This document shows positions 8,194 to 16,249 of a stretch of 64,000 nucleotides of DNA, piece after piece (positions within the stretch are counted from its first letter, which is position 1; the number at the start of each line of letters is the position of its first letter). Position numbers and translations under genes: made by a program. The DNA comes from Streptomyces sp. Ru72 (GTDB taxonomy: Bacteria > Actinomycetota > Actinomycetes > Streptomycetales > Streptomycetaceae), in assembly GCF_002920635.1 (NCBI RefSeq), contig NZ_PQSR01000025.1, forward strand, positions 21,330 through 85,329. Direction: 5' to 3'. Below the pieces are notes generated by a model. That model saw only the letters and a program-made list of their open reading frames with translations. It ran no database searches and had not been told where the DNA came from.

Positions 8194-9263
8194 TGAAGCA
8201 GATCCTGTTCGCAGGAGTCATTGGCCTCTTCCTGACGCTGGTCGGCACGCCGCTGCTGATCAAGCTGCTGGCCCGCAAGGGCTACGGTCAGTACATCCGC
8301 GACGACGGACCGCGCGAGCACGCCAGCAAGCGCGGTACGCCGACCATGGGCGGCATCGCCTTCATCCTGTCGACGATCGCCGCGTACTTCCTGTCCAAGG
8401 TGATCACCGGCTACTCGCCGAACTACTCCGGGCTGCTGGTGCTCGCGCTGATGGCGGGCATGGGCCTGGTGGGCTTCCTCGACGACTACATCAAGATCGT
8501 CAAGCGCCGGTCGCTCGGTCTGCGCGCCAAGGCCAAGATGGCCGGGCAGCTGATCGTCGGCGTCGCCTTCGCGGTGCTGGCGCTGCAGTTCGCCGACAGT
8601 CACGGCAACACGCCGGCCTCCACCAAGCTCTCCTTCGTGCAGGACTTCGGCTGGACCATCGGCCCGGTGCTGTTCGTCATCTGGGCGCTGTTCATGATCC
8701 TCGCGATGTCGAACGGCGTGAACCTCACCGACGGTCTCGACGGTCTGGCCACCGGCGCGTCCGTGCTCGTGTTCGGCGCGTACACGTTCATCGGCGTCTG
8801 GCAGTTCCAGGAGTCCTGCGCCAACGCCATGACGCTGACCAACCCGTCGGCCTGCTACCAGGTGCGCGACCCCCTCGACCTCGCCATCGTCGCCTCGGCG
8901 CTGATGGGCTCCTGCCTGGGCTTCCTGTGGTGGAACACCTCACCCGCCAAGATCTTCATGGGCGACACCGGGTCGCTCGCGCTGGGCGGCGCGCTGGCCG
9001 GCCTTGCGATCTGCTCCCGCACTGAGCTGCTGCTCGCGCTGCTGGGCGGCCTGTTCGTCCTGATCACCATGTCCGTCGTGATCCAGGTGGGGTCGTTCCG
9101 CCTCACCGGCAAGCGGGTCTTCCGGATGGCGCCGCTCCAGCACCACTTCGAGCTCAAGGGCTGGTCCGAGGTCCTGGTGGTGGTCAGGTTCTGGATCATC
9201 CAGGGTATTTGCGTGGTCGTCGGACTGGGCATCTTCTACGCAGGATGGGCAGCGGAAAAGTGA
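8190..9263 (+). CDS. mraY: phospho-MurNAc-pentapeptide transferase MraY
   Basis: MraY transfers phospho-MurNAc-pentapeptide from UDP to undecaprenyl phosphate, making lipid I in the cytoplasmic membrane. The 357-residue polytopic protein carries the family motifs FLDDYIKI and NLTDGLDGLATG, which hold the magnesium-binding aspartates, and the C-terminal segment APLQHHFELKGWSE. It starts at ATG 8190 inside the murF stop (ATGA). A second ATG follows immediately, so the N-terminus could be one residue shorter. Its stop overlaps the likely murD start in a GTGA. Confidence 0.96.
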   Translation: MMKQILFAGVIGLFLTLVGTPLLIKLLARKGYGQYIRDDGPREHASKRGTPTMGGIAFILSTIAAYFLSKVITGYSPNYSGLLVLALMAGMGLVGFLDDYIKIVKRRSLGLRAKAKMAGQLIVGVAFAVLALQFADSHGNTPASTKLSFVQDFGWTIGPVLFVIWALFMILAMSNGVNLTDGLDGLATGASVLVFGAYTFIGVWQFQESCANAMTLTNPSACYQVRDPLDLAIVASALMGSCLGFLWWNTSPAKIFMGDTGSLALGGALAGLAICSRTELLLALLGGLFVLITMSVVIQVGSFRLTGKRVFRMAPLQHHFELKGWSEVLVVVRFWIIQGICVVVGLGIFYAGWAAEK

Positions 9264-10675
9264 CCGACTGGCAGGGCAAGCACGTCACCGTCGCCGGGCT
9301 CGGCGTCTCGGGTGTCCCGGCGGCCAAGGTGCTGCACGGGCTCGGCGCGGTCGTCACCGTCGTCAACGACGGGGACGACGAGAGGGCCCGGGCGCAGGCC
9401 GCGGAGCTGGAGGCGCTCGGGATCACCGTGCGCCTGGGGGACGGCGCAACCCTGCCCGAGGGCACCGAGCTGATCGTCACCGCGCCCGGCTGGAAGCCGG
9501 ACAAGCCGCTCTTCGCCGCCGCGGAGAAGGCCGGCGTCCCGGTCTGGGGCGACGTCGAGCTGGCCTGGCAGCTGCGCGGTCCCGACGCCGCACCCTGGCT
9601 CGCGGTCACCGGCACCAACGGCAAGACCACGACCGTGCAGATGCTCGCCTCCATCCTCCGAGCGGCGGGCCTGCGCACGGCCGCCGTCGGCAACATCGGG
9701 GTCTCGTTGCTCGACGTCGTCCTCGGCGATGAGAAGTACGACGTACTGGCGGTGGAGTTGTCGAGCTATCAGCTCCACTGGGCCCCCTCGCTGCGCGCCC
9801 ACTCCGCCGTCGTACTGAACCTGGCGCCCGATCACCTCGACTGGCACGGCTCGATGGAGGCCTACGCCAAGGACAAGGGCCGTGTCTACGAGGGCAATCG
9901 GGTCGCCTGCGTCTACAACGTCGCCGACAAGGCCACCGAGGACCTGGTGCGCGAGGCGGATGTCGAAGAGGGCTGCCGGGCCGTCGGCTTCACGCTGGGC
10001 ACGCCCGCGCCGTCCCAACTCGGCGTCGTGGACGGCATCCTGGTGGACCGCGCCTTCGTCGAGGACCGGCAGAAGAACGCACAGGAGCTGGCCGAGGTCT
10101 CGGACGTCAACCCGCCCGCCCCGCACAACATCGCCAACGCCCTTGCGGCGGCGGCCCTCGCGCGCGCCTTCGGGGTGCCCGCCAAGGCCGTACGGGACGG
10201 CCTGCGCGCCTTCCGGCCGGACGCGCACCGCATCGCGCACGTCGCGGACGTGGACGGCGTCGCGTACGTCGACGACTCCAAGGCGACCAACACGCATGCC
10301 GCCGGGGCCTCGTTGGCTGCCTACGAGTCGATCGTGTGGATCGCGGGCGGGCTCGCCAAGGGGGCGACCTTCGACGAACTGGTCGCGGGCGCGGCCAAGC
10401 GGCTTCGGGGTGTGGTGCTCATCGGTGCGGACCGCGCGCTGATCCGCGAAGCCCTCGCGCGACACGCGCCGGAAGTGCCGGTGGTGGACCTCGAACGGAC
10501 CGACACTGGGGCGATGCGGGCGGCTGTGGCCGAGGCGCGGAAGCTGGCGCATGCTGGTGACACCGTGTTGTTGGCCCCTGCTTGTGCCTCGATGGACATG
10601 TTCGCCAACTACAACAAGCGTGGGGATGCGTTCGCGGAGGCCGTTCGCGAACTCGGTGAGGGCGCGGGCGCCTGA
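9260..10675 (+). CDS. murD: UDP-MurNAc-L-alanine:D-glutamate ligase MurD
   Basis: MurD adds D-glutamate to UDP-MurNAc-L-Ala. The N-terminal nucleotide fold begins VTVAGLGVSGVPAAK, and the ATP-binding P-loop AVTGTNGKTTTVQM follows at about residues 113-126. Near the C-terminus AYVDDSKATNTHAA is the conserved ligase motif. I chose GTG at 9260 because it overlaps the mraY stop (GTGA). ATG at 9245 would add five residues but has no properly spaced ribosome site. The product is about 471 residues, normal for the family. About 120 bases separate murD from ftsW, the first real gap after ftsL. Confidence 0.95.
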   Translation: MTDWQGKHVTVAGLGVSGVPAAKVLHGLGAVVTVVNDGDDERARAQAAELEALGITVRLGDGATLPEGTELIVTAPGWKPDKPLFAAAEKAGVPVWGDVELAWQLRGPDAAPWLAVTGTNGKTTTVQMLASILRAAGLRTAAVGNIGVSLLDVVLGDEKYDVLAVELSSYQLHWAPSLRAHSAVVLNLAPDHLDWHGSMEAYAKDKGRVYEGNRVACVYNVADKATEDLVREADVEEGCRAVGFTLGTPAPSQLGVVDGILVDRAFVEDRQKNAQELAEVSDVNPPAPHNIANALAAAALARAFGVPAKAVRDGLRAFRPDAHRIAHVADVDGVAYVDDSKATNTHAAGASLAAYESIVWIAGGLAKGATFDELVAGAAKRLRGVVLIGADRALIREALARHAPEVPVVDLERTDTGAMRAAVAEARKLAHAGDTVLLAPACASMDMFANYNKRGDAFAEAVRELGEGAGA

Positions 10676-10722
10676 CGCCGGGTCTCGGCCACCGCCGGTG
10701 GCCTGGACCCTTGGAGGGACGC

Positions 10723-10788
10723 ATGAGTCAGATGTGGCTGGTGATTCTTACGCGGCGGTCAGCCGGTGTCACAGCGACGATGAGGTGA
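10723..10788 (+). CDS. possible 21-residue leader ORF upstream of ftsW
   Basis: ATG at 10723 is preceded by GGAGGG with a five-base spacer, one of the best ribosome sites in the cluster. It opens a 21-codon frame (MSQMWLVILTRRSAGVTATMR). Its TGA at 10786-10788 is part of the AGGTGA that serves as the ftsW ribosome site, three bases before the ftsW GTG. Translation of the small ORF would therefore run ribosomes across that site. An 8-bp inverted repeat (10687-10703) lies between the murD stop and the small ORF. GTGTC at 10766-10770 is the reverse complement of the WhiA core site. I do not recognise the peptide; it may be a leader or a chance frame. Confidence 0.4.
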   Translation: MSQMWLVILTRRSAGVTATMR

Positions 10789-10791
10789 CCG

Positions 10792-12153
10792 GTGGCAGCC
10801 AGTAGCCGTACCACGCCGCGCGCGCCCAAGCGTCCCCCCACCGCCCCGCCGCCGCGCGACAACGCGCTCACCCGGCTCGTCGCGCGTGGCCGGCGGGCCT
10901 GGGACAGGCCCCTCACCGCGTACTACGTGATCCTCGGCAGCAGTCTGCTGATCACGGTGCTGGGTCTGGTGATGGTCTACTCGGCCTCCCAGATCACCGC
11001 CCTGCAGATGTCGCTGCCCGGGTCGTACTTCTTCCGCAAGCAGTTCCTGGCGGCCGCGATCGGGGCCCTGCTGATGCTCGTCGCCTCGCGGATGCCCGTG
11101 AAACTGCACCGGGCGCTGGCGTACCCCATCCTGGCCGGTGCCCTCTTCCTGCTCGTCCTGGTGCAGGTGCCGGGGGTGGGCATGGCGGTCAACGGCAACC
11201 AGAACTGGATCTCGCTGGGCGGCTCCTTCCAGATCCAGCCCAGCGAGTTCGGCAAGCTCGCGCTCGTGCTGTGGGGCGCCGACCTGATCGCGCGCAAGCA
11301 GGACAAGCGGCTGCTCACACAGTGGAAGCACATGCTGGTGCCGCTCGTTCCGATGGCGTTCGTGCTGCTCGGGCTGATCATGCTGGGCGGCGACATGGGT
11401 ACGACGATCATCCTGACCGCGATCCTGTTCGGACTGCTGTGGCTGGCCGGGGCGCCCACGCGGCTGTTCGCCGGAGTGCTGGGCGTCGCCGTGGTGCTCG
11501 GCGCCCTCGCCATCCAGAGCAGCCCCCACCGCCTGAACCGCCTGGCCTGCATCGGCGCGACCGACCTGGGTCCCAACGACATCTGCTGGCAGGGCGTGCA
11601 CGGCCTCTACGCCCTCGCCTCGGGCGGAATCTTCGGCTCCGGGCTCGGTGCGAGTGTGGAGAAATGGGGGCAACTCCCCGAGGCGCACACGGACTTCATC
11701 TTCGCCGTCACCGGTGAGGAACTCGGCCTCGCGGGCACGCTGTCGGTACTGGCCCTCTTCGCGGCTCTAGGCTATGCGGGTATCCGCGTGGCCGGACGCA
11801 CGGAGGATCCCTTCGTGAGGTATGCCGCGGGAGGCGTGACCACCTGGATCATGGCCCAGGCCGTGATCAACATGGGTGCGGTGCTCGGCCTGCTGCCGAT
11901 CGCCGGCGTCCCGCTCCCGCTGTTCTCCTACGGTGGATCCGCCCTGCTGCCGACCATGTTCGCCATCGGGCTGCTGATCGCCTTCGCGCGCGACGAGCCC
12001 GCTGCGCGGGCGGCGCTTGCGATGCGGCAACCCCGCTTTGGTAGAAAGCGGGCGGGAGACCCAGCGCCTGTCAAAGGGCCGACCGGAGCTCCTCGGAGAT
12101 GGAACACGATGCGACGGCGTGCCTCGGCGGCGCGTTCGTCCGGAGAGCGGTGA
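10792..12153 (+). CDS. ftsW: SEDS-family septal peptidoglycan glycosyltransferase FtsW
   Basis: FtsW polymerises lipid II at the septum together with FtsI. The 453-residue protein has a basic N-terminal tail of about 40 residues, about ten transmembrane helices, and the SEDS signatures QPSEFGKLALVLW, WGQLPEAHTDFIFAVTGEE and GVPLPLFSYGGSALL. It ends in a basic cytoplasmic tail. It starts at GTG 10792 with AGGTGA upstream. In Streptomyces, ftsW is known to be under developmental control by WhiA and WhiB, and one WhiA-core-like GTGTC lies 22 bases upstream of the start. Confidence 0.95.
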   Translation: MAASSRTTPRAPKRPPTAPPPRDNALTRLVARGRRAWDRPLTAYYVILGSSLLITVLGLVMVYSASQITALQMSLPGSYFFRKQFLAAAIGALLMLVASRMPVKLHRALAYPILAGALFLLVLVQVPGVGMAVNGNQNWISLGGSFQIQPSEFGKLALVLWGADLIARKQDKRLLTQWKHMLVPLVPMAFVLLGLIMLGGDMGTTIILTAILFGLLWLAGAPTRLFAGVLGVAVVLGALAIQSSPHRLNRLACIGATDLGPNDICWQGVHGLYALASGGIFGSGLGASVEKWGQLPEAHTDFIFAVTGEELGLAGTLSVLALFAALGYAGIRVAGRTEDPFVRYAAGGVTTWIMAQAVINMGAVLGLLPIAGVPLPLFSYGGSALLPTMFAIGLLIAFARDEPAARAALAMRQPRFGRKRAGDPAPVKGPTGAPRRWNTMRRRASAARSSGER

Positions 12154-12159
12154 ATTTCG

Positions 12160-13251
12160 GTGCATGTCGTACTCGCCGGTGGGGGGACCGCCGGCCACAT
12201 CGAGCCCGCGCTCGCCCTCGCGGACGCCCTGCGCAGGCAGGATCCGACCGTGGGGATCACGGCCCTGGGCACGGAGCGCGGGCTGGAGACCAGGCTCGTC
12301 CCCGAGCGGGGCTATGAACTCGCGCTGATCCCCGCCGTACCCCTGCCGCGCAAGCCGACCCCCGAGCTGATCACGGTCCCCGGGCGGCTGCGGGGCACGA
12401 TCAAGGCGGCCGAGCAGATCCTCGAGCGCACCAAGGCGGACGCCGTCGTCGGCTTCGGCGGCTATGTCGCACTGCCCGGCTACCTGGCCGCCAAGCGCCT
12501 CGGCGTGCCGATCGTCATCCACGAGGCCAACGCACGCCCCGGCCTCGCCAACAAGATCGGCTCGCGGTACGCCGCCCAGGTCGCCGTCTCCACCCCGGAC
12601 AGCAAGCTGCGCGGTGCCCGCTACATCGGCATCCCGCTGCGCCGCTCCATCGCCACCCTGGACCGCGCCGCCGTGCGGCCGCAGGCCCGCGCCGCGTTCG
12701 GTCTGGACCCGAACCTGCCGACGCTGCTGGTCTCCGGCGGCTCCCAGGGCGCCCGCCGGCTCAACGAGGTCGTCCAGCAGGTCGCCCCTTACCTCCAGCA
12801 GTCCGGCATCCAGATCCTGCACGCGGTCGGCCCGAAGAACGAACTGCCGCAGGTGCACCAGATGCCGGGGATGCCGCCCTACATCCCGGTAAGTTATCTG
12901 GACCGGATGGACCTCGCGTACGCGGCGGCCGACATGATGCTCTGCCGCGCGGGCGCGATGACCGTCGCCGAACTCTCCGCCGTCGGGCTTCCGGCCGCGT
13001 ACGTTCCGCTGCCCATCGGCAACGGCGAACAGCGGCTGAACGCCCAGCCGGTGGTCAAGGCCGGCGGCGGACTGCTGGTCGACGACGCGGAGCTCACCCC
13101 CGAGTGGGTCCAGCAGAACGTCCTGCCGGTGCTCGCCGACCCGCACCGGCTGTACCAGATGTCCCGCGCCGCCAGCGAGTTCGGCCGCCGTGACGCCGAC
13201 GAGCTGCTGGTCGGCATGGTGTACGAGGCGATCGCCTCGCGTCACCAGTAA
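12160..13251 (+). CDS. murG: UDP-GlcNAc:lipid I N-acetylglucosaminyltransferase MurG
   Basis: MurG converts lipid I to lipid II at the inner face of the membrane. The 363-residue GT28 protein begins MHVVLAGGGTAGHIEPALAL, holding the N-terminal glycine loop. It then shows IVIHEANARPGLANK, the second glycine loop LLVSGGSQGARRLNE, and the UDP-GlcNAc region CRAGAMTVAELSAVGLPAA. GTG at 12160 follows the ftsW stop by six bases; GGAGAG upstream lies inside the end of ftsW. The order ftsW-murG places the flippase/polymerase module with the last cytoplasmic step. Confidence 0.96.
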   Translation: MHVVLAGGGTAGHIEPALALADALRRQDPTVGITALGTERGLETRLVPERGYELALIPAVPLPRKPTPELITVPGRLRGTIKAAEQILERTKADAVVGFGGYVALPGYLAAKRLGVPIVIHEANARPGLANKIGSRYAAQVAVSTPDSKLRGARYIGIPLRRSIATLDRAAVRPQARAAFGLDPNLPTLLVSGGSQGARRLNEVVQQVAPYLQQSGIQILHAVGPKNELPQVHQMPGMPPYIPVSYLDRMDLAYAAADMMLCRAGAMTVAELSAVGLPAAYVPLPIGNGEQRLNAQPVVKAGGGLLVDDAELTPEWVQQNVLPVLADPHRLYQMSRAASEFGRRDADELLVGMVYEAIASRHQ

Positions 13252-13274
13252 CAGCTTGAGGGAAGGCAGGAGCC

Positions 13275-14051
13275 GTGGCCGGACCGACGACCGCCCAGCG
13301 CGGTGAGCGGAAGCAGGTTCGGCCCGGCCCGCCCCGCCGCGGGCGGCTGCGCACCCTTCGTATGCTCATCATCCTTTCGCTGGCGGTGGTGTTGGCGACC
13401 GGCGGCTCGCTCTGGTTGCTGTACGGCTCCCCGTGGCTGCGCGTGGAGCACGTGTCCGTCTCCGGAGCCCGGGTGCTGACCGCGAAGCAGGTGCGCGAGG
13501 CGGCCGGAGTACGGATCGGGACGCCGCTGATCTCCGTCGACACCGAGGCGCTCGAGGCGCGTCTGCGCCGGAAACTGCCCCGAATTGACACGGTTGACGC
13601 CGTCCGCTCGTGGCCGCATGGAATCGGGCTGCAAGTGACTGAACGTACTCCGGTTCTGGTCATCAAAAACGGCGGAAAGTTCATCGAAGTGGACAGGGAA
13701 GGCGTACGGTTCGCCACGGTTTCGCAGGCTCCGCACGGCATCCCGGCTCTGGAATTGACGGTGTCCAAGTCGGCCGGCTGGCGCCGATTCGGCACCGACC
13801 GGATGGTCCGCGAGGCCGCCCGCGTGGCCCAGGACGTACCGGCCGGCGTCAAGCGGGACGTCCGGACCGTCAGAGTCCGTTCCTATGACGCCATCTCGCT
13901 GCAGTTGAGCGGCGGGCGGACCGTGCTGTGGGGCAGCAGTGAGAGGGGCCGCGCGAAGGCCGCCGCGCTCACCGCGCTGATGAAAGCCGCCTCCGGTGCG
14001 CGGCACTTCGATGTCAGCGTTCCCACCGCCCCGGCGTCATCGGGAAGTTGA
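13275..14051 (+). CDS. ftsQ: cell division protein FtsQ
   Basis: FtsQ is a bitopic divisome protein that links the early ring to FtsL, FtsB and the synthase. The 258-residue product has a basic cytoplasmic tail of about 30 residues, one transmembrane helix at about 34-52, then a POTRA-type domain starting at LRVEHVSVSGARVLTAKQV and a beta-domain. GTG at 13275 has AGGAG five bases upstream. It is followed by 279 bases of regulatory DNA before ftsZ, so ftsZ is likely also expressed separately. Confidence 0.93.
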   Translation: MAGPTTAQRGERKQVRPGPPRRGRLRTLRMLIILSLAVVLATGGSLWLLYGSPWLRVEHVSVSGARVLTAKQVREAAGVRIGTPLISVDTEALEARLRRKLPRIDTVDAVRSWPHGIGLQVTERTPVLVIKNGGKFIEVDREGVRFATVSQAPHGIPALELTVSKSAGWRRFGTDRMVREAARVAQDVPAGVKRDVRTVRVRSYDAISLQLSGGRTVLWGSSERGRAKAAALTALMKAASGARHFDVSVPTAPASSGS

Positions 14052-14330
14052 CGCACATCCGCGCAGGCCAGCACCCTGGTTGGGCACTGCTACGGCTGAT
14101 CACATAGGGTGAAAAGAAAAGCGGGAGGTTCGGCGTGTTCGTTGAACGGGCGCCACTTGTCGACTTAGTGTCCTGTTCGGAAGAGTCCAAGGAACAGACA
14201 CACTGGTAACCCTAAACTTCAGGGTTAGGGTTCGGGTCGGCGTTCGGACCGTCCCATTCGGCATCTGCCGTCGAGCCGCGGGTCACCCGCGGGGCGACGG
14301 CAACGTAATTCGAGGCGAGAGGCCTTCGAC
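14052..14330 (+). promoter_or_regulatory. ftsZ promoter and leader region with WhiA-type sites
   Basis: Several elements can be seen. TTGAAC (14142-14147), 18 bases, TAGTGT (14166-14171) is one promoter candidate. TAAACT (14213-14218) is another -10 candidate and lies inside the inverted repeat TAACCCT-N7-AGGGTTA (14207-14227), with a further AGGGTT directly after it. TTGGGC (14080-14085), 19 bases, TAGGGT (14105-14110) is a weaker third. GTGTC at 14168-14172 and GACAC at 14197-14201 match the WhiA core in opposite orientations. In Streptomyces, ftsZ is known to have multiple promoters and to be induced during sporulation with WhiA/WhiB. Which element is which promoter is my inference. Confidence 0.65.
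14267..14301 (+). other. strong hairpin in the ftsZ 5' leader
   Basis: The outer arms GCCGTCG (14267-14273) and CGACGGC (14295-14301) pair over 7 bp. After a two-base mismatch on each side, CCGCGGGT (14276-14283) and ACCCGCGG (14285-14292) are perfectly complementary over 8 bp. The whole lies 16 bases before the GAGAGG ribosome site (14317-14322) and 30 bases before the GTG. There is no U-run, so it does not look like a terminator. It could influence mRNA stability or initiation. Confidence 0.6.
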
Positions 14331-15518
14331 GTGGCAGCACCGCAGAACTACCTCGCAGTCATCAAGGTCATCGGTGTCGGCGGCGGTGGTGTCAATGCCA
14401 TCAACCGGATGATCGAGGTCGGTCTCAAGGGCGTCGAGTTCATCGCCATCAACACCGACGCGCAAGCTCTGTTGATGAGCGACGCCGACGTCAAGCTGGA
14501 CGTCGGGCGGGAACTCACCCGCGGACTCGGCGCCGGGGCCAACCCGGATGTCGGCCGCAAGGCCGCCGAGGACCACCGCGAGGAGATCGAGGAGGTCCTC
14601 AAGGGGGCCGACATGGTCTTCGTGACGGCCGGTGAAGGCGGCGGCACCGGCACCGGCGGCGCGCCCGTCGTGGCCAACATCGCGCGCTCGCTCGGCGCGC
14701 TCACCATCGGCGTGGTCACGCGCCCGTTCACCTTCGAGGGACGGCGCCGCGCGAACCAGGCGGAGGACGGCATCGCGGCCCTCCGTGAAGAGGTCGACAC
14801 CCTCATCGTCATCCCGAACGACCGGCTGCTGTCCATCTCGGACCGCCAGGTCTCGGTCCTCGACGCCTTCAAGTCGGCCGACCAGGTCCTGCTCTCCGGT
14901 GTCCAGGGCATCACCGACCTCATCACCACGCCCGGTCTGATCAACCTCGACTTCGCCGACGTCAAGTCCGTGATGTCCGAGGCGGGTTCCGCGCTCATGG
15001 GCATCGGCTCTGCCCGCGGCGACGACCGTGCGGTGGCCGCGGCCGAGATGGCGATCTCCTCGCCGCTCCTCGAGGCGTCCATCGACGGCGCCCGCGGTGT
15101 GCTGCTGTCCATCTCCGGCGGCTCCGACCTCGGCCTGTTCGAGATCAACGAGGCCGCCCAGCTGGTCAGCGAGGCCGCCCACCCCGAGGCCAACATCATC
15201 TTCGGTGCGGTGATCGACGACGCCCTCGGCGACGAGGTCCGGGTCACCGTGATCGCCGCCGGCTTCGACGGCGGCCAGCCCCCGGCCAAGCGGGAGAACG
15301 TCCTCGGCTCGTCCTCGCTCAAGCGCGAGGAGCCGGTCCGCCCCGCCGAGAGCCGCCCGTCCTTCGGCTCGCTCGGCAGCGTCACTCCGAAGGAGGCGCC
15401 GGAGCCCGCCCCGGAGCCGGTGGCCGACCTCCCGGTGCCCCCGCCGTCGGTGCCGCCGTCGCGGACCTACTCGGACAGCGCGGCCGAGGAGCTGGACGTC
15501 CCGGACTTCCTCAAGTGA
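14331..15518 (+). CDS. ftsZ: tubulin-like cell division protein FtsZ
   Basis: FtsZ is the GTPase that polymerises into the division ring, and in Streptomyces into the ladder of sporulation septa. The 395-residue protein shows VIGVGGGGVNAINRMI at 13-28, the tubulin signature GGGTGTGG at 103-110, and the T7-loop region NLDFADV. A variable Pro-rich linker ends in DVPDFLK, the conserved C-terminal peptide that binds SepF and other partners. GTG at 14331 has GAGAGG eight bases upstream. The stop codon overlaps the pgeF start (GTGA). Confidence 0.98.
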   Translation: MAAPQNYLAVIKVIGVGGGGVNAINRMIEVGLKGVEFIAINTDAQALLMSDADVKLDVGRELTRGLGAGANPDVGRKAAEDHREEIEEVLKGADMVFVTAGEGGGTGTGGAPVVANIARSLGALTIGVVTRPFTFEGRRRANQAEDGIAALREEVDTLIVIPNDRLLSISDRQVSVLDAFKSADQVLLSGVQGITDLITTPGLINLDFADVKSVMSEAGSALMGIGSARGDDRAVAAAEMAISSPLLEASIDGARGVLLSISGGSDLGLFEINEAAQLVSEAAHPEANIIFGAVIDDALGDEVRVTVIAAGFDGGQPPAKRENVLGSSSLKREEPVRPAESRPSFGSLGSVTPKEAPEPAPEPVADLPVPPPSVPPSRTYSDSAAEELDVPDFLK

Positions 15519-16243
15519 TAGGACAGCGCGACACCCTGAGCGGCGCGCACTTCGCCTTCACCGACCGGTGGGGCGGGGTGAGCGCCGCTCCGTACGAGGA
15601 GCTCAACCTCGGCGGCGCGGTCGGCGACGACCCCGAGGCCGTACGCACCAACCGGGAGCTGGCCGCGAAGTCGCTAGGCCTCGATCCGGCCCGGGTGGTG
15701 TGGATGAACCAGGTGCACGGTGCCGACGTGGCCGTGGTGGACGCCCCCTGGGGTGAAAACCCGGTACCCGAGGTGGACGCGATCGTCACCGCCGGGCGCG
15801 GTCTCGCCCTCGCGGTGCTCACCGCCGACTGCACCCCCGTCCTGCTCGCCGACCCGGTCGCCGGCATCGTGGCCGCCGCCCACGCCGGCCGGCCCGGCAT
15901 GGTCGCCGGAGTCGTCCCCGCCGCCGTCGGCGCGATGATGGAACTGGGCGCCGACCCGTCCCGGATCGTCGCCCGTACGGGACCCGCGGTCTGCGGCCGG
16001 TGCTACGAGGTGCCGGAGGTGATGCGCGCCGAGGTGTCCGCCGTCGAACCGGCGGCGCACGCCGAGACGAGCTGGGGCACTCCCGCGGTCGACGTGACCG
16101 CCGGCGTGCACGCGCAGCTCGACCGGCTCGGGGTGCGCGACCGGGCGCAGTCGCCGGTGTGCACGCTGGAGTCGCACGATCACTTCTCGTACCGCCGTGA
16201 CCGTACGACCGGGCGGCTCGCGGGCTATGTCTGGCTGGACTGA
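15515..16243 (+). CDS. pgeF: YlmD/YfiH-type multicopper oxidoreductase-fold protein (PgeF family)
   Basis: This 242-residue protein belongs to the YfiH/DUF152 family, annotated variously as laccase-domain protein, peptidoglycan editing factor or purine nucleoside hydrolase. The metal-binding residues can be seen in NQVHGADVAVVD, LTADCTPVLLAD and AAHAGRPGMVAG (His, Cys, His). GTG at 15515 overlaps the ftsZ stop, so the two are translationally coupled. This ftsZ-ylmD-ylmE-sepF order is shared with many Gram-positive bacteria. Its exact role in Streptomyces is not settled by the sequence. Confidence 0.88.
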   Translation: MIGQRDTLSGAHFAFTDRWGGVSAAPYEELNLGGAVGDDPEAVRTNRELAAKSLGLDPARVVWMNQVHGADVAVVDAPWGENPVPEVDAIVTAGRGLALAVLTADCTPVLLADPVAGIVAAAHAGRPGMVAGVVPAAVGAMMELGADPSRIVARTGPAVCGRCYEVPEVMRAEVSAVEPAAHAETSWGTPAVDVTAGVHAQLDRLGVRDRAQSPVCTLESHDHFSYRRDRTTGRLAGYVWLD

Positions 16244-16249
16244 TGGGGC

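Noticed and set aside
14221..14232. AGGGTTAGGGTT, a telomere-like repeat
   Set aside because: There are only two units, in a promoter region far from any chromosome end. Streptomyces telomeres are palindromic and of a different sequence.
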